64,000 bases of DNA from Dacryopinax spathularia (taxonomy: Eukaryota > Basidiomycota > Dacrymycetes > Dacrymycetales > Dacrymycetaceae). Below are positions 22,407 through 32,447 of the stretch, one piece after another (the first letter of the stretch is position 1; each line of letters starts with the position of its first letter). The translations under genes were made by a program, and so were the position numbers. The stretch is taken from the NCBI GenBank assembly GCA_037974965.1, contig JBBPFI010000012.1:992001-1056000 (forward strand), written 5' to 3'. The notes beneath the pieces are model-generated. The model searched no databases. It was not told the DNA's origin and saw only the letters and a program-made list of their open reading frames with translations.

Positions 22407-23861
22407 TCATGGGCCAACCCTAAGGCGGACTCGCGCTCCGGCACTCCCTCTGTCGACCGTGACGTTGTTGTCTGGTGGCTGAAGGGCTTCCCTCTTCATT
22501 TGTACCACACTCCACTTCTCCACCATGTGCCATTGGCCATCGCTCCAAAAGTACTCCAAGTTCAAGGTGAAAGGCACTGCAAGCGTATCCTCAACGGAAA
22601 AGCACACATCACAGCGCCAGCACGGTTCCACGTGGACGAGGCGTCCGTCAACGCTCGAAAACTTGCTAATGATGAACGCTTCGAGTGCGTCCATAGTCAC
22701 CGTGCCGGTCTGCACTCGGGAGGTCGTGTCGGTCATAAGGGTTGCAAACGATCCGTCGGCATAGAATAGAGTAATCATCCGGCAAACATGATCTTGCAAG
22801 TTGCGCCTTTTTGTACGAGTGGTCGATAAGATAGCCAACCTAGAGAGCTGATCTGAGCTCCTCCAACAATTACGAAATGCTCAACATACCAGTGAATGAA
22901 CGATGTTTCAGCGCAGTTACCGATCGTGGTAGGCTTCCCGTCCTTCCTACACGCGCCCATAAATGTTTTCACTCGGCGCGCGCCAGTTTCGATGAGATCA
23001 AGGTCGTCACCCGCTTGTGGGCTACACTTGTTGAGCAGGACAATCAGTCGACTCCTTTGCCACTCCTGCAGCGCGAGTTTGTATAGGCGCTCGCGTGGCT
23101 TGCCACCTTTACGCTGGCGTTTCTTGCGTTTCTTCGTGGGGTCGTAGCCGCTCCAAGATCCGGGTGTGGAACACCCCGCCAAATGATGGAATGAGCGGGC
23201 TCTGAACGGCCTCACTCCTGGCTGCTGCTTCTCGATGGACGCAGAGGAAACGACCGCAGGTAACCATCTCGCGCCATATAGGATGTCAACAAGATGGCGC
23301 CAGGCTACTTGAATCCCCCGCGTAATGCTATCGGTGCACTCGTCGATGGCACCTCGCAGCAATTGCACTGCCGTTCCTATCAGCCTAAATGTTGGAGGAG
23401 ACCAGCAGCCAGCGACTCACATAACGCGTTACAGCCGTCCGCAATACGGTACTCCTCGCCCTCCAAGTCCAACAATACGGCAAACAGATATCTCGGAGGT
23501 TGATCCGGCTCATCGTCGGCGATCGGTAGGCCAACAGCGCAAGTACCTTTGCCTACTTCGCGATAGGGGCAGGGAGAGCTCCCGCTTGTGCATTGGTTAA
23601 CAACTGCCACAGCAGAGTCAATTCGGACGACTTACGCGAGCTTCTCGCCCAAATGCAACGCGGTAAATTGCTGATACAGTTGGGTGGCCCAGGCCTCCTG
23701 CAGGCGCGAGGCAGTCATCATCTGGTCGAGGATGGTTTTCATTCCCTGCAGCATTCATCAGTAAACGGGTGGGTCAAGCTGATTGTTAATGGGAGACGCA
23801 CCTGAGCGTCACGAATTGCCAGCCAGCCATGGATATGCTGCCAAGCGGATGGAGCCGACAT
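22407..23861 (-). CDS. Orphan with deaminase-like CAE and PCxxC motifs
   Basis: Exons from the ATG at 23861: MSAPSAWQHIHGWLAIRDAQ, then GMKTILDQMMTASRLQEAWA, a middle exon containing ADDEPDQPPRYLFAVLLDLE, a basic stretch (DPTKKRKKRQRKGGKPRERL), GNCAETSFIHW, a 50-nt intron, and a final exon with HVCRMITLFYADGSFATLMT and VHVEPCWRCDVCFSVED. The pair NCAE ... EPCWRCDVC is laid out like the zinc site of cytidine-deaminase-fold enzymes (C/H-A-E followed by P-C-x2-C), about 90 residues apart, with a beta-strand-like LFYADGSF between. I infer a possible deaminase fold in a fungal orphan family; it may equally be chance plus a structural zinc site. The acceptor near 23400 is not fixed by sequence. Confidence 0.45.
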
Positions 23862-24380
23862 GTTAGACGAGCCTGAGACAACAACGACTGGAATGCAACT
23901 CGGATCCGTGGATCGGCGCACCCGGCTCGGCTCGGATCCGTCTGTGAGCACAGCCGCTCGGCTCGGCTCTCAGGGGCAACCCTGGCGGGCTGAGTCCGAG
24001 CTGACAATGGCACGAAGTAGGATAACTTTCGAGTTTCTTTTATCCATTAGTTATAGTAAAAGTAGCTAGATATTAATATCAATATGTTCTCTTCTATTGT
24101 CCCCTGGTCTGGCCGTTGGCTGGAGAACAAGTGATAAAAATTGAGCGATTTGGTCCGATTTCGTGCTTTCCGTACATGGAAACTGCGTCTTTTGCGTGGA
24201 AATTGGGAAGTGAATACTAATGGCATTGTTTGAGGAAGGAGCTCTAGCTATGTACGGCAGAAAGAGCCCTATCTACATCGGGACAGGTCTTAGCGTCCAG
24301 GTTCATGTACTCGGGCACAATGGTATAGTCCTATACCACGCGACGACCTTCGGGTTAGGGCGGCGGATCTGCAAAACACG
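23862..24380. other. Intergenic stretch, locally AT-rich
   Basis: No gene seen. Around 23920-23990 the words cggatccgt and ggctcggctc are repeated. Bases 24020-24090 are AT-rich with little coding potential, and may be the promoter/3' region between the deaminase-like gene and the end of the PIF1 gene. Confidence 0.35.
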
Positions 24381-26278
24381 TCAGAGGTGTCGCGCATTGG
24401 ATGGCCCCGTGGAAAAACCTACTTTCTTCTCATCGAAATTGAGGACCTGTAAGTGTTGTCTCTTCCGAACTCGAGTAAACCCAACGTAGGGTTGTTCTCG
24501 ACGCTCCTAAATCAGCTGTGGTACGATACCCAGCAATGAACCCACCAATCTCCCACGTCCCGTGCAAATCCAAGACCACGCGATCCAACGTTTGGCCCTG
24601 ACATTTGTGTGTTGTGATTGCATATGCTAACGTCAGAGGAACCTGATTTCGATAAGCGGCAGCACGCCCACATAGGAGAGCTTTGTATTACCTGCGTGCG
24701 CCTCGCCAATGGGACGCGCCCGTCGGCTAGGTGCCATGTACGCGGTCCTACCCAAATGTGTCGCGCAGGCCCGTCCACAGGATGTACCTTAACTATCGGA
24801 TATAGCGAGCCATTTCCTCGTAGAGAAACCGGTGCCTTGATGTCATCCTCGTCTATGGCCGTGTCACTTGTTGGCGCCTGGGCGAAACCGACGACATAAC
24901 CCTGCGTGCCATTGCCGAAATCCGAACGGTTGGGGTAATTGCGCAGCAACATGACGAAAGCACCTAACTTCAGCTCCAGGATGGATGGTACGACCAGCCC
25001 TTTCAGCAGCTCGGAGCCCTCGGTCGAACGTTGAAATAGTTCGTCCACGGCCGTATACCTGTAGACGGGCCCAGCCAGATTCGCCAAAGCTTCGCGATTG
25101 GCCGCCCAAACTTTGGAACGGTGGTTGAATCTAGCCAAGACGCAGATTAGAGCACGGCCGAAAAGCCAGCCAACAGACCTCTCACATGCGCGTGGGCGCC
25201 ACTCCATCAGTATACCGAACTTCGTCACCGAGGCTCCGAATGAGACGTAAGTCACGGTCCGTGAGTGTACCTTGTCGGATATCTTCCAAAAGGGCCACAA
25301 ATTCTAAACAGGGCATCAGAAGGAAGTCACAACGGCTAAGAAGACGTACCCGGGTCCTGTTGCCTGTACACCACGGAGAGCCGATAGGAGCTACGGTTGA
25401 ATAGGAGCCCCCACGCTCGCGACTCAAAAGCGAGCTTGCGGACTGTCCCTCGTTTGACCACCGGGGGTAGTTGGAAGTAGTCCGCACTGCACACAACCTG
25501 AAAGGCATATAGACAGGCGCGTGGTCCTATGAGCTATTCCCCGCACCTGTAGTCCACCGAAGGCGGAGGAATTGTCTCGTACAATGCTCAACGCTTCGCT
25601 GACTGCATCCACGAAATCGGCCTGCAGTAAAGAAGCTAGGATTTCATGAGGCCGAGCACATGTTCCTTGATTGGTACGTACCTTCGTCTATGAAAATAAC
25701 CTTCAAGTGGCGCAACCTTTGTAGTCGCCTGGGATTTGTCGCCATCTTTCGCGCCAACTCCTCCCCTGATCCTTGACCGATTCCAACACCCAAGAACCCA
25801 TGTAATGTTGTTCCTCCGACCAGACATGCCGACACGCCAGTGGAAGCTGTGACGGCGATTTCATCTTCGGAGTATTGCGCCGTTGCTTGTTGTACAGCAT
25901 AACGCAACAACAACGATTTACCGGAGCCTGCCTCGCAGAATCAGTACCAGCAACAGTGCCTCGCCATCAAATGCTCGTACCAGCAGGACCAGTAAAGAAA
26001 CAGCTTTGGCCTTGCCGGACTAGCTGCAATATATACTGTTGTTGCTTGGAGGGGCGGTGTAGGTTGAGCCCGTCTGTCCCCCCATCGAGTCTCTCGTCTG
26101 CAGCGCCGCGCGTTCTGTCGTTGACATTCGCGGCATACGTCCGAGCGCTGGCAGGAACAATTGGCGTGCGGTCGAAGGCATGTAGCAGGTGGATAGAGCT
26201 CGAAGCGATGGCCTGCTTTATGACTAGTCTTCGTCGAGCCGTAGTGGAGATCGGGATCCGTGATTGTGTCCCAGCCAT
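24381..26278 (-). CDS. PIF1-family DNA helicase
   Basis: Motifs in order from the ATG at 26278: KQQQYILQLVRQGQ (Q-like), Walker A spliced as FFTGPAGSGKSLLLRYAVQQ, VTASTGVSACLVGGTTLHGF (Ia), VIFIDEG (II), VVCSADYFQLPPVVKRG (III), FESRAWGLLF, SVVYRQQDP (IV region), LKLGAFVMLLRNYP and GTQGYVVGF, LAYAITTHKCQGQTLDRVVL (V), and a motif VI-like EQPYVGFTRVRKRQHLQVLN, ending at 24381. Introns are about 45-65 nt; one of them splits Walker A. PIF1 helicases unwind G-quadruplexes and resolve forks; the family is expanded in mushrooms. In the usual IDEVSM the residues after Glu are changed here (IDEGTY), and the junction between motifs V and VI does not keep frame with a standard intron, so the C-terminus may carry a defect. 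No HUH Rep domain is present, so it is not a Helitron protein as seen. Confidence 0.8.
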
Positions 26279-26426
26279 GGGAAGTATCTAATCGAGTCCG
26301 ATGCGGTTGCCGAGATGGAAGACCGGAAACAAAAGAAGACTGTCAGGCACGCGAATAAAGCAAGCTTCGATCCCTAGCTCCCACCGCCATCCGGCCGCCG
26401 CTTACGAAAAGAGCCATATATGCATC
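26279..26426. promoter_or_regulatory. 148-bp bidirectional promoter between PIF1-like and RAD9-like genes
   Basis: The two ATGs face away from each other with only 148 bp between them, so the promoters must overlap. The space is not TATA-rich on either strand. Shared control is an inference from geometry. Confidence 0.45.
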
Positions 26427-28069
26427 ATGTCGCAGAAGACCTCCAACCCTGTCTCTGCCCTTATCACCCCCTCCAACGCCAAGTGTAAGAGCCATCTTTA
26501 TCACTGCAAACGTCTCCCAACTTACCAGAGCGATAATCAGCATTGTCGAAGATATTGAAAGCTTTGATCTCCTATGGGGACAAACTCGTGATCACGGCTT
26601 CAACACACACGGTATGTAGATCACCCGCGCTGCGAAAGACGACTCTCAATCAGTCTCAGTTGAGTATCCGAGCGACAAACCTGAGCCTGACCGCGCAGGG
26701 GACGGTGGTGCTTAATCGAGATTTTTTTGAGGAGTATGATTGGAATGAGGGGAGGATTATCGGGCCGCAGGTGGAACGTGTCGTCGCGGAAGAGGAGTTC
26801 CATGTGGATGGCAGAGCGTGGTTGGCGAAGATGTCATTGTCGGATGTGTCGCTGGCCGTCCATGGCGTACGCCTGCGACTCTGGAGACCACCGGTGATGC
26901 CTGGCAAGGGTAGCGATATAGGCCATTGGCTTGAAATTGCCTACGAGAATCAAGAAGGTTAGTGCCACTGCATCTTAACCCGTCCCACATCGATTGGCTG
27001 ACGCATATATGCGCTCTTCTCAGCTGGGTCCATCATTTACCGGCTCCCAGTGGAGGATTCTGAACCAGGAATGGTATGGAGCGCAAGCGATATCGGCCAG
27101 ACCTTGTCGTTCAAGGTGCTTTTCCCTTTCTCCGGTACAACCGACTTGCTCGCGGCTACCACCCGCCTGGATCATCGCCCGGACGCGAAGCTCGAGTTCC
27201 GGACCGAAGAGAGCTGCCTCTTGATCGAGTGTTACAGTGGCGGTTGGTTGTTCACTGTATTATCCCTCAATCTTTGTCCTGACGAGGAGGTCAAAACAGC
27301 TGATCGAGTCGGCACGACGAGCGTAATAGTTCGGGGCGAGGACTGCAAGATCTTTCAATCCCCTGCGGACAGCGAGCGCAGCTGGCTCGCTCTACGTGAA
27401 GTTCGAGTAGGCCGCACCGATCATCTGCTCTGGGCAGTGATACTTATAATGTGCATATAGGCAGCCTGGTCCCTGGCAAGCTCGACTAAACGAGACCTAT
27501 TATGGGAGTTTGACAATGACTGCCTGCTCGTCGTCACAATCTCCGATGAGATGCCCGCTGCCACATGTCGTCAGGCATGGTACTTCGAAGCTCTACTGAG
27601 TACGGGAAAGTACGCTGGCGGGAAGCGGCCAGCGCCCTCGCCGCACGCCGACAGTCCAGCCAAACGCATCCGGGCCGTGTCAGAAAACAAGGAAAACGTG
27701 TCGCCGCATGGTCTCATTACTCGTACTGGCTCGCAGTACAGGGACACCAAGGTAGGTCGTTTCCCTCGAAATGTGTAGAGCTTGGGCTGATCAGAACCAG
27801 CCTGCCAAAAAGCCAGGCAACTCGATCAAACTAACCTCCCCGGCACCGGAAAACCAACTCGAGGAGCGTAATCTCTCTCCCACACCGACTCCCGCGCCGA
27901 CTCCAATGAATGAACGACATATGGTATGTTCTCCTCGCTTGGCTTGAGAACATTCCGACTTACCCGGACGTCCTAGATGCTCGAGCCGGTGTTCGGATCG
28001 GCGGCGTGGGGTCCGGAGCAGTCCGGTTGCATTGAAGAGGAGTTCGACGAAGGTTCCTGGTCCACCTAA
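26427..28069 (+). CDS. RAD9-like checkpoint clamp subunit (divergent)
   Basis: Spliced from the ATG at 26427 in about six exons. The N-terminus reads LSKILKALISYGDKLVITAS, then LSIRATNLSLTAQGTVVLNR and DFFEEYDW; this follows the Rad9 start (a Lys/Ser-rich helix, YGD-L-I-A, LS..NSS.SAY, FF..Y). Next come FHVDGRAWLAKM, SIIYRLPVEDSEP, DLLAATTRLDHRPDAKLEFR and a second clamp-like half ending LLWEFDNDCLLVVTISDE, where Rad9 has its last strands before the tail. The C-terminal 130 residues are Ser/Pro/Lys-rich, as Rad9 tails are, and end in acidic CIEEEFDEGSW. Rad9 forms the 9-1-1 ring with Rad1 and Hus1. Sequence similarity outside the first 60 residues is weak to my eye, so a divergent paralogue is as likely as the orthologue. 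The neighbouring RAD17 and RAD1 support the call. Confidence 0.6.
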
Positions 28070-28123
28070 TTGAAGCAAGATAGCCATTCGAATGCAATAT
28101 AGATTCCCCGAAAAAACATGGTT

Positions 28124-28178
28124 CACCATGCGCTCCTATCTGAAGCTCTGCCCCAGTCCTACACTCTGCTCTCGCTCT
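28124..28178 (+). repeat. Direct repeat, left copy, flanking the satellite
   Basis: The segment beginning caccatgcgctcctatctga recurs at 28694-28750 with five or so mismatches over about 50 bp, same orientation. Between the copies lie a 50-bp conserved module, a run of C and the 15-bp array. Either an insertion duplicated its flank or a longer unit was duplicated and then expanded inside. Confidence 0.85.
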
Positions 28179-28179
28179 C

Positions 28180-28300
28180 TCTTATGATGCTCTCTTCATG
28201 AATGTAACTGTGTTGACGATATGCGTCAGATCCTCCCTCCCCCCCCCCCCCCCCCGGGAGAACCAAGTCTCCTGCGACTTCCCTTCAGACGTGGGGCAAT
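28180..28300 (+). repeat. Dispersed repeat module, copy A (conserved leader plus C-run)
   Basis: Holds gctctcttcatgaatgtaac, tgttgacgatatgcgtcaga, then a run of about 18 C and gagaaccaagtctc. The reverse complement of the same series is found at 35926-36035 with about 90 per cent identity by eye. It directly precedes the 15-bp array, as copy B does, so leader and satellite travel together. Confidence 0.85.
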
Positions 28301-28692
28301 CTCCCTCAAGACGTCCTCCCTTAAGACGTTCTCCCTCGCGATGAACTCCCTCGGACGACCTCCCTCGGACGACCTCCCTCAACACGACCTCCCTCAACAC
28401 GACCTCCCTCAACACGACCTCCCTCAACACGACCTCCCTCAACACGACCTCCCTCAACACGACCTCCCTCAACACGACCTCCCTCAACACGACCTCCCTC
28501 AACACGACCTCCCTCAACACGACCTCCCTCAACACGACCTCCCTCAACACGACCTCCCTCAACACGACCTCCCTCAACACGACCTCCCTCAACACGACCT
28601 CCCTCAACACGACCTCCCTCAACACGACCTCCCTCAACACGACCTCCCTCAACACGACCTCCCTCAACACGACCTCCCTCGTAATGACCTGC
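28290..28692 (+). repeat. 15-bp minisatellite, copy A, about 21 identical units
   Basis: From about 28376 to 28680 the word acgacctccctcaac repeats without a single change about 20-21 times. The preceding 80 bp hold degenerate gacgtcctccc units and the atgaactccc interruption also seen in copy C. Perfect identity implies very recent expansion or homogenisation. Both strands are open across it because 15 is a multiple of three; that is not evidence of a protein. Confidence 0.95.
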
Positions 28693-28693
28693 C

Positions 28694-28755
28694 TAGGGTC
28701 ACCATGCGCTCCTACCTGAAGCTCTGCCCGAGTCCTACACCCTGCTGTGGCTCTC
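28694..28755 (+). repeat. Direct repeat, right copy
   Basis: Second copy of the flank described at 28124-28178, starting caccatgcgctcctacctga. It ends near ctctctctttgag, after which the two flanks no longer match. Confidence 0.85.
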
Positions 28756-29995
28756 TCTTTGAGTGTCGACAAATCACTCGCCGATCCTATCATGCGGATG
28801 GACCGAACAGCGTCTGGCATCATGATGGACACTGTGGACGCCACCGTCAGTAGATCGCCTCTCCACTGTGGGCACTACGCTGACATTACCCCAGGGCCGA
28901 TTCGCTGGCACGTCGTGGCGCTGAGCTCATAGATGGTTATTCACGGTGCACTGTCTCCATCCGTGTGAGCGACAATAATCGCGCATCAGCGGTACTGGAC
29001 GTCTTCCATACCGGTCGCTCTTATATTGGAACACCTTCTCGCGTGCGGGGAGACCATGGGCGGAGAAAATATGCGGGTAGCTCAGTGGATGACAGATTTC
29101 AGAGGACGAGGGACAGGCGCGTACATATGGGCCGGTAAAGACTTTTACGTGCGTCTCACGGGTGCAGCGCGTGTTCACAGGATATCTTTGGACAGGTCGG
29201 CTCACAAGACACGGATCGACCGCTTCTGGGTTGACTACAACACCGACCTCACTCACCATTGGGCCCTGCTATTCTACACTTTGGAAGAACATGGATCCCC
29301 TCCGAGACGCATATATCTGGCTTCTGCACTGCACTTTCTGAACGAACTCAACGACACGCCATCTCCTTCCAGAACCAATGGAACTATTATGCGATGTCTC
29401 TGAGTGGTAGCCAGCGCGCAGACGATAAGCCCATTGATATGGTTGTATGGGGTGTGTTAAGCATGGCGCACGCGGGATAGATCTCAACACAACCCCCACT
29501 CCAGCGGTGCAGCACACCTAGACTCGACCCCACGCGTACCCGAACGCCGACCCCAATCCCGTCAGTCAAGTCCAATGCATCCCCCTCCGTGCCCGTCCAC
29601 CCCAGAGCAAGTCAATATTCCGTGCGATACCATTCGCGGCCGATTTCACAACATCGCCGGGCTCATTGGCGATTAGCTTGGCATGCCTCTGCCTCCTTCG
29701 TCTAAAACTTCGTTAGCAGCAGCATCTCATAGCTCACATAGATGTGCAATTTGATGCCAGTCCTGGCCCTCTTGTGCCTCGGGCTCATGGCCCAGTATCA
29801 TCGCTAGCTTCGCCTTTAAGCGCGGTCAATTGCACGACTGATCAATTTCATTATATTGTATCATGCGGCACTCTGCCTTCTCTCTTTTCCCGTTGACGTC
29901 GCCTCCTGACATCGCCTCCGCTCTCTACAATGACCCACTCTTACTCTCAGTCGTTCAAGGCAGAATCGTCTAGTCCGGCGAGCTTATGCCCATCG
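28756..29995. other. Satellite-to-RAD1 interval, possible gene remnant on the plus strand
   Basis: The longest frame, 29026-29403, reads DFYVRLTGAARVHRISLDRS and DYNTDLTHHWALLFYTLEEH, which looks protein-like, but has no ATG-plus-splice model that extends it and matches nothing I know. A possible acceptor lies at about 29180. From 29420 to 29995 I see no gene; the stretch includes the 3' side of RAD1. Confidence 0.3.
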
Positions 29996-31266
29996 TCATT
30001 GGCCATTCTCACATACACGTAGGTAAACCTCGCTTACTCTAAACTCGATGTAGTTCATAACCTCCGTCTCACCGGCTTCTCGCGAGCGTCGTCCTCTGGT
30101 AGAGGGAATTTCCAGCTGTACGCTAAGCATGCCGACGTCATCCACGCGCAACGAGGCCCTCCGAGCGATTTGTAGAGCCGGTTTGAGCTTCACTATGTCG
30201 TTGAAACGATGTCTACGCACAGGTCAGCAGTAGCACAGGTTCAGTATTTATGCCGTTCACAGGGTCGTGATCTTGCTGAGCACCGGGAGCTCCTCGACCT
30301 CCAACTGACTATTCGGGTACTCCATCTAAATCGGTTTTGTGAGCCGGTGCCATAAGCTTACCTAAGAAACGCTTACGGTCATGGTCCTGCCTGCGGGCCC
30401 TTTGGCTAGAACGCTCAAGATAGGGCGCTCTCTCGATACATCGGCGGAAATCTTCGCATTGGTCGCCTCGTACACAATGCTGACTGTCTCAGTCTTCGCA
30501 TCCATGGCTTTGAGAGCATCGAGCAGCCACGTGGCTTCTAGGATGATGCGGAGGACGCTAAAGTCCCATGAGTGTACGAGCATATATGCGCCGATGCAAG
30601 ACCCACCGTTCTTCATTTCGGAAGTCAAGCTCCAATAGCGTCTCCGGAGAAAAGGTGTTCAATTCGCACACCGTCGTTACATTCGGCCGATTACCCCTAT
30701 CCGGATATTAGTCAGCACCTTCCGTTGAATGCCCGCTACTCACAGAGTCGATTGGAAGAGGTGTCCTTCTCCCTTATAGTTCAGAAACAAAGCCGTGGGA
30801 AAACTTCCTCCGTTCCCGCCGAGCGACTCCTTCGAAGTTGAGTCAGATGGCGCCTGTGGCTTGCAAGTGCGGGCCTCCCCTGCATACATTACCAAAGACT
30901 TCCAGCGCGTCCAGCCACAGCCAGGCCTTGATAGCGATTGAATGAGCCCTATATTCGTCCTTGCCTTCATCGTAGAACCCCGTGTATTTATAGGAATCGA
31001 AGGTGTCGGCGTGCACGTAGGCCGATACTGCAGATCATCAGTGGCCTTTCTCAGATGCAAGGCGTGTCATACCGCTCATCGAGCTGCCGTTATGACTGCT
31101 AATCTCGAGCCCCGCTTCGGACATGGTGAGCACAGCAAACTGATAGGGGTAACTCGCGATATCACAGCTCCTCTGGAGATCCACCCACCCGTTTGTCCGG
31201 GAACGCCAAGCTGACGCGCAAAATCTCAGCCAGCGGGCGAACATTACTCATTTCCAGCACAAGCAT
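29996..31266 (-). CDS. RAD1: RAD1-type checkpoint clamp subunit
   Basis: Reading the minus strand and splicing at GT..AG sites gives a consecutive match to Rad1: MLVLEMSNVRPLAEILR, FAVLTMSEAGLEISSHNGSS, SAYVHADTFDSYKYTGFYDE, AWLWLDALEVFGN, TALFLNYKGEGHL, VCELNTFSPETLLELDFRN, VLRIILEATWLLDALKAMDA, PILSVLAKGPAGRTMTV, MEYPNSQLEVEELPVLSKI, IVKLKPALQIARRASLRVDD, VGMLSVQLEIP and VMNYIEFR. Each block stands where Rad1 has the corresponding strand or helix of its two clamp domains (for example the CE.NTF.PE.LLELDF block and the LRVDD.GMLS.Q block). Length is about 320 residues, normal for Rad1. No stop falls inside the chosen exons; several introns are short. The ATG at 31266 coincides with an intron-acceptor-like CAG, so an upstream exon is possible. 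Confidence 0.78.
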
Positions 31267-31289
31267 CTGAAAGCAAGTCAGACGAAGAG

Positions 31290-32215
31290 ACATTGAGCGT
31301 GGAAGACTCTGACCGATGGCTGTTCTTCAGCGGACATACTGTCTTAGCGATCGAAGTGCTGCTACAGTAGTTCTGGCCAACCTGTTCTGCTAGGACAAGC
31401 AGACGCGCACGCAGAACGCGACCGGGTGAATGCGGTGCTGTCACGTGCCTGCGTTCTGAAACAATCGGCACAGAACTCACCCGCGCTCTTTATGACCATC
31501 TTAGGACCATTCAACAACTTGAAGTCAGCCCCCATTAACTGCGCTACAGTATAGTACTCCCTCAAGGTGATGGCCTACAAGCGGCCTGGCACATCTTGCA
31601 GAGTTGCGTCCAGTCGCCCCTTCGCTCACCAGCAGGCAACCGAAGGCGAGGCCCAGCCAGCCTGTTCGTGCTGTTGTTGACACCTCGCTGAGCCTGCACG
31701 CATGTCCCTGGATTGCGGCGTTCAACTAGCGGTATATAGAAGCAAACCATTGGATCATTGATATCTTCACCTGCATCATTGCTAATACCTATATTCTGCT
31801 TCTGCATACTACCTGTGCAGGTCGCGTTTCACGTCTGATTGTTCAGTCCCGCAATGACTTCACATCATAGCCACATGCTCCCAGCGATTCGTCCCAGAAA
31901 AACGCCCGACAATATACGCAAACTGTGATATCAAGGTGGAACAATATGGGCTGCCTGAAGAGAGTGTAAGGTGTATCCGGCCTTGTTCAGCGGGCGCCCC
32001 TCAGGCTCGACAACGAAGTCCGTTCGACTTTCTATTAGTGCTGTCGGACGTACCCGAGCATGAAGTGCTGATATCAATAGAGATAATTGATCACAGCTTT
32101 GTCCGAATACAATCAGCGCGAGACCTACCTCCCGCCCGCAGTTCAAATTTGCAAGGTCCGATGGGACGTTTCTCAGCCCAAACCACAGCATGCGCACACC
32201 GCAATAGATACTAGT
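31290..32215 (-). other. Uncertain multi-exon locus upstream of RAD1
   Basis: Open pieces separated by possible introns: LRNVPSDLANLNCGRE, TDFVVEPEGRPLNKAGYTLH followed by SLQAAHIVP, DINDPMVCFYIPLVERRNPG, REYYTVAQLMGADFKLLNGP and RVLRARLLVLAEQVGQNYCS. I could not join them into one model with confidence. They may be 5' exons of RAD1, a separate small gene, or a decayed gene. LQAAHIVP resembles the core of fungal HNH_2 nucleases, but the required second half is not visible. It is divergent to the gene at 32448. Confidence 0.3.
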
Positions 32216-32447
32216 CGGCCGCCTTCATAGTAGCGTTGTCAAGTACACGTGCGTCAGCTCGAACTCATTCCTACGCACATGAAGGGAGGTGATGATTTTC
32301 TTGGGAGACAAGCGCAGAGCGCCAATTGATCGATCACGCGGCTCACGCGGACTCGAACGGGCAGAGGTCCGGTCGGACCTTTTCCACCCTCGGCAGGTCG
32401 CGAGACGCGCTACACTCACTTTACACCTCAACGTCGTTTCACTCCAC

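Noticed and set aside
24381-26278. Helitron
   Set aside because: The helicase is PIF1-type, but no HUH Rep domain and no typical 3' hairpin/CTRR end was seen. The gene has ordinary introns.
28290-28692. CRISPR-like array
   Set aside because: Units are contiguous 15-mers without spacers, in a eukaryote; it is a minisatellite.
28182-28853. Open frames of over 200 codons on both strands across the 15-bp array
   Set aside because: A 15-bp unit without stops is open in several frames by necessity; the products are pure pentapeptide repeats with no start context or splice support.
26427-31266. A HUS1 gene completing the 9-1-1 set
   Set aside because: I compared the orphan frames between and around RAD9 and RAD1 with the Hus1 N-terminus (MRF-type start, VQVW block) and found no match.
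31861-32060. HNH nuclease
   Set aside because: Only LQAAHIVP resembles the motif; neither the preceding Cys-x-x-T part nor the downstream Asn/His part could be found.
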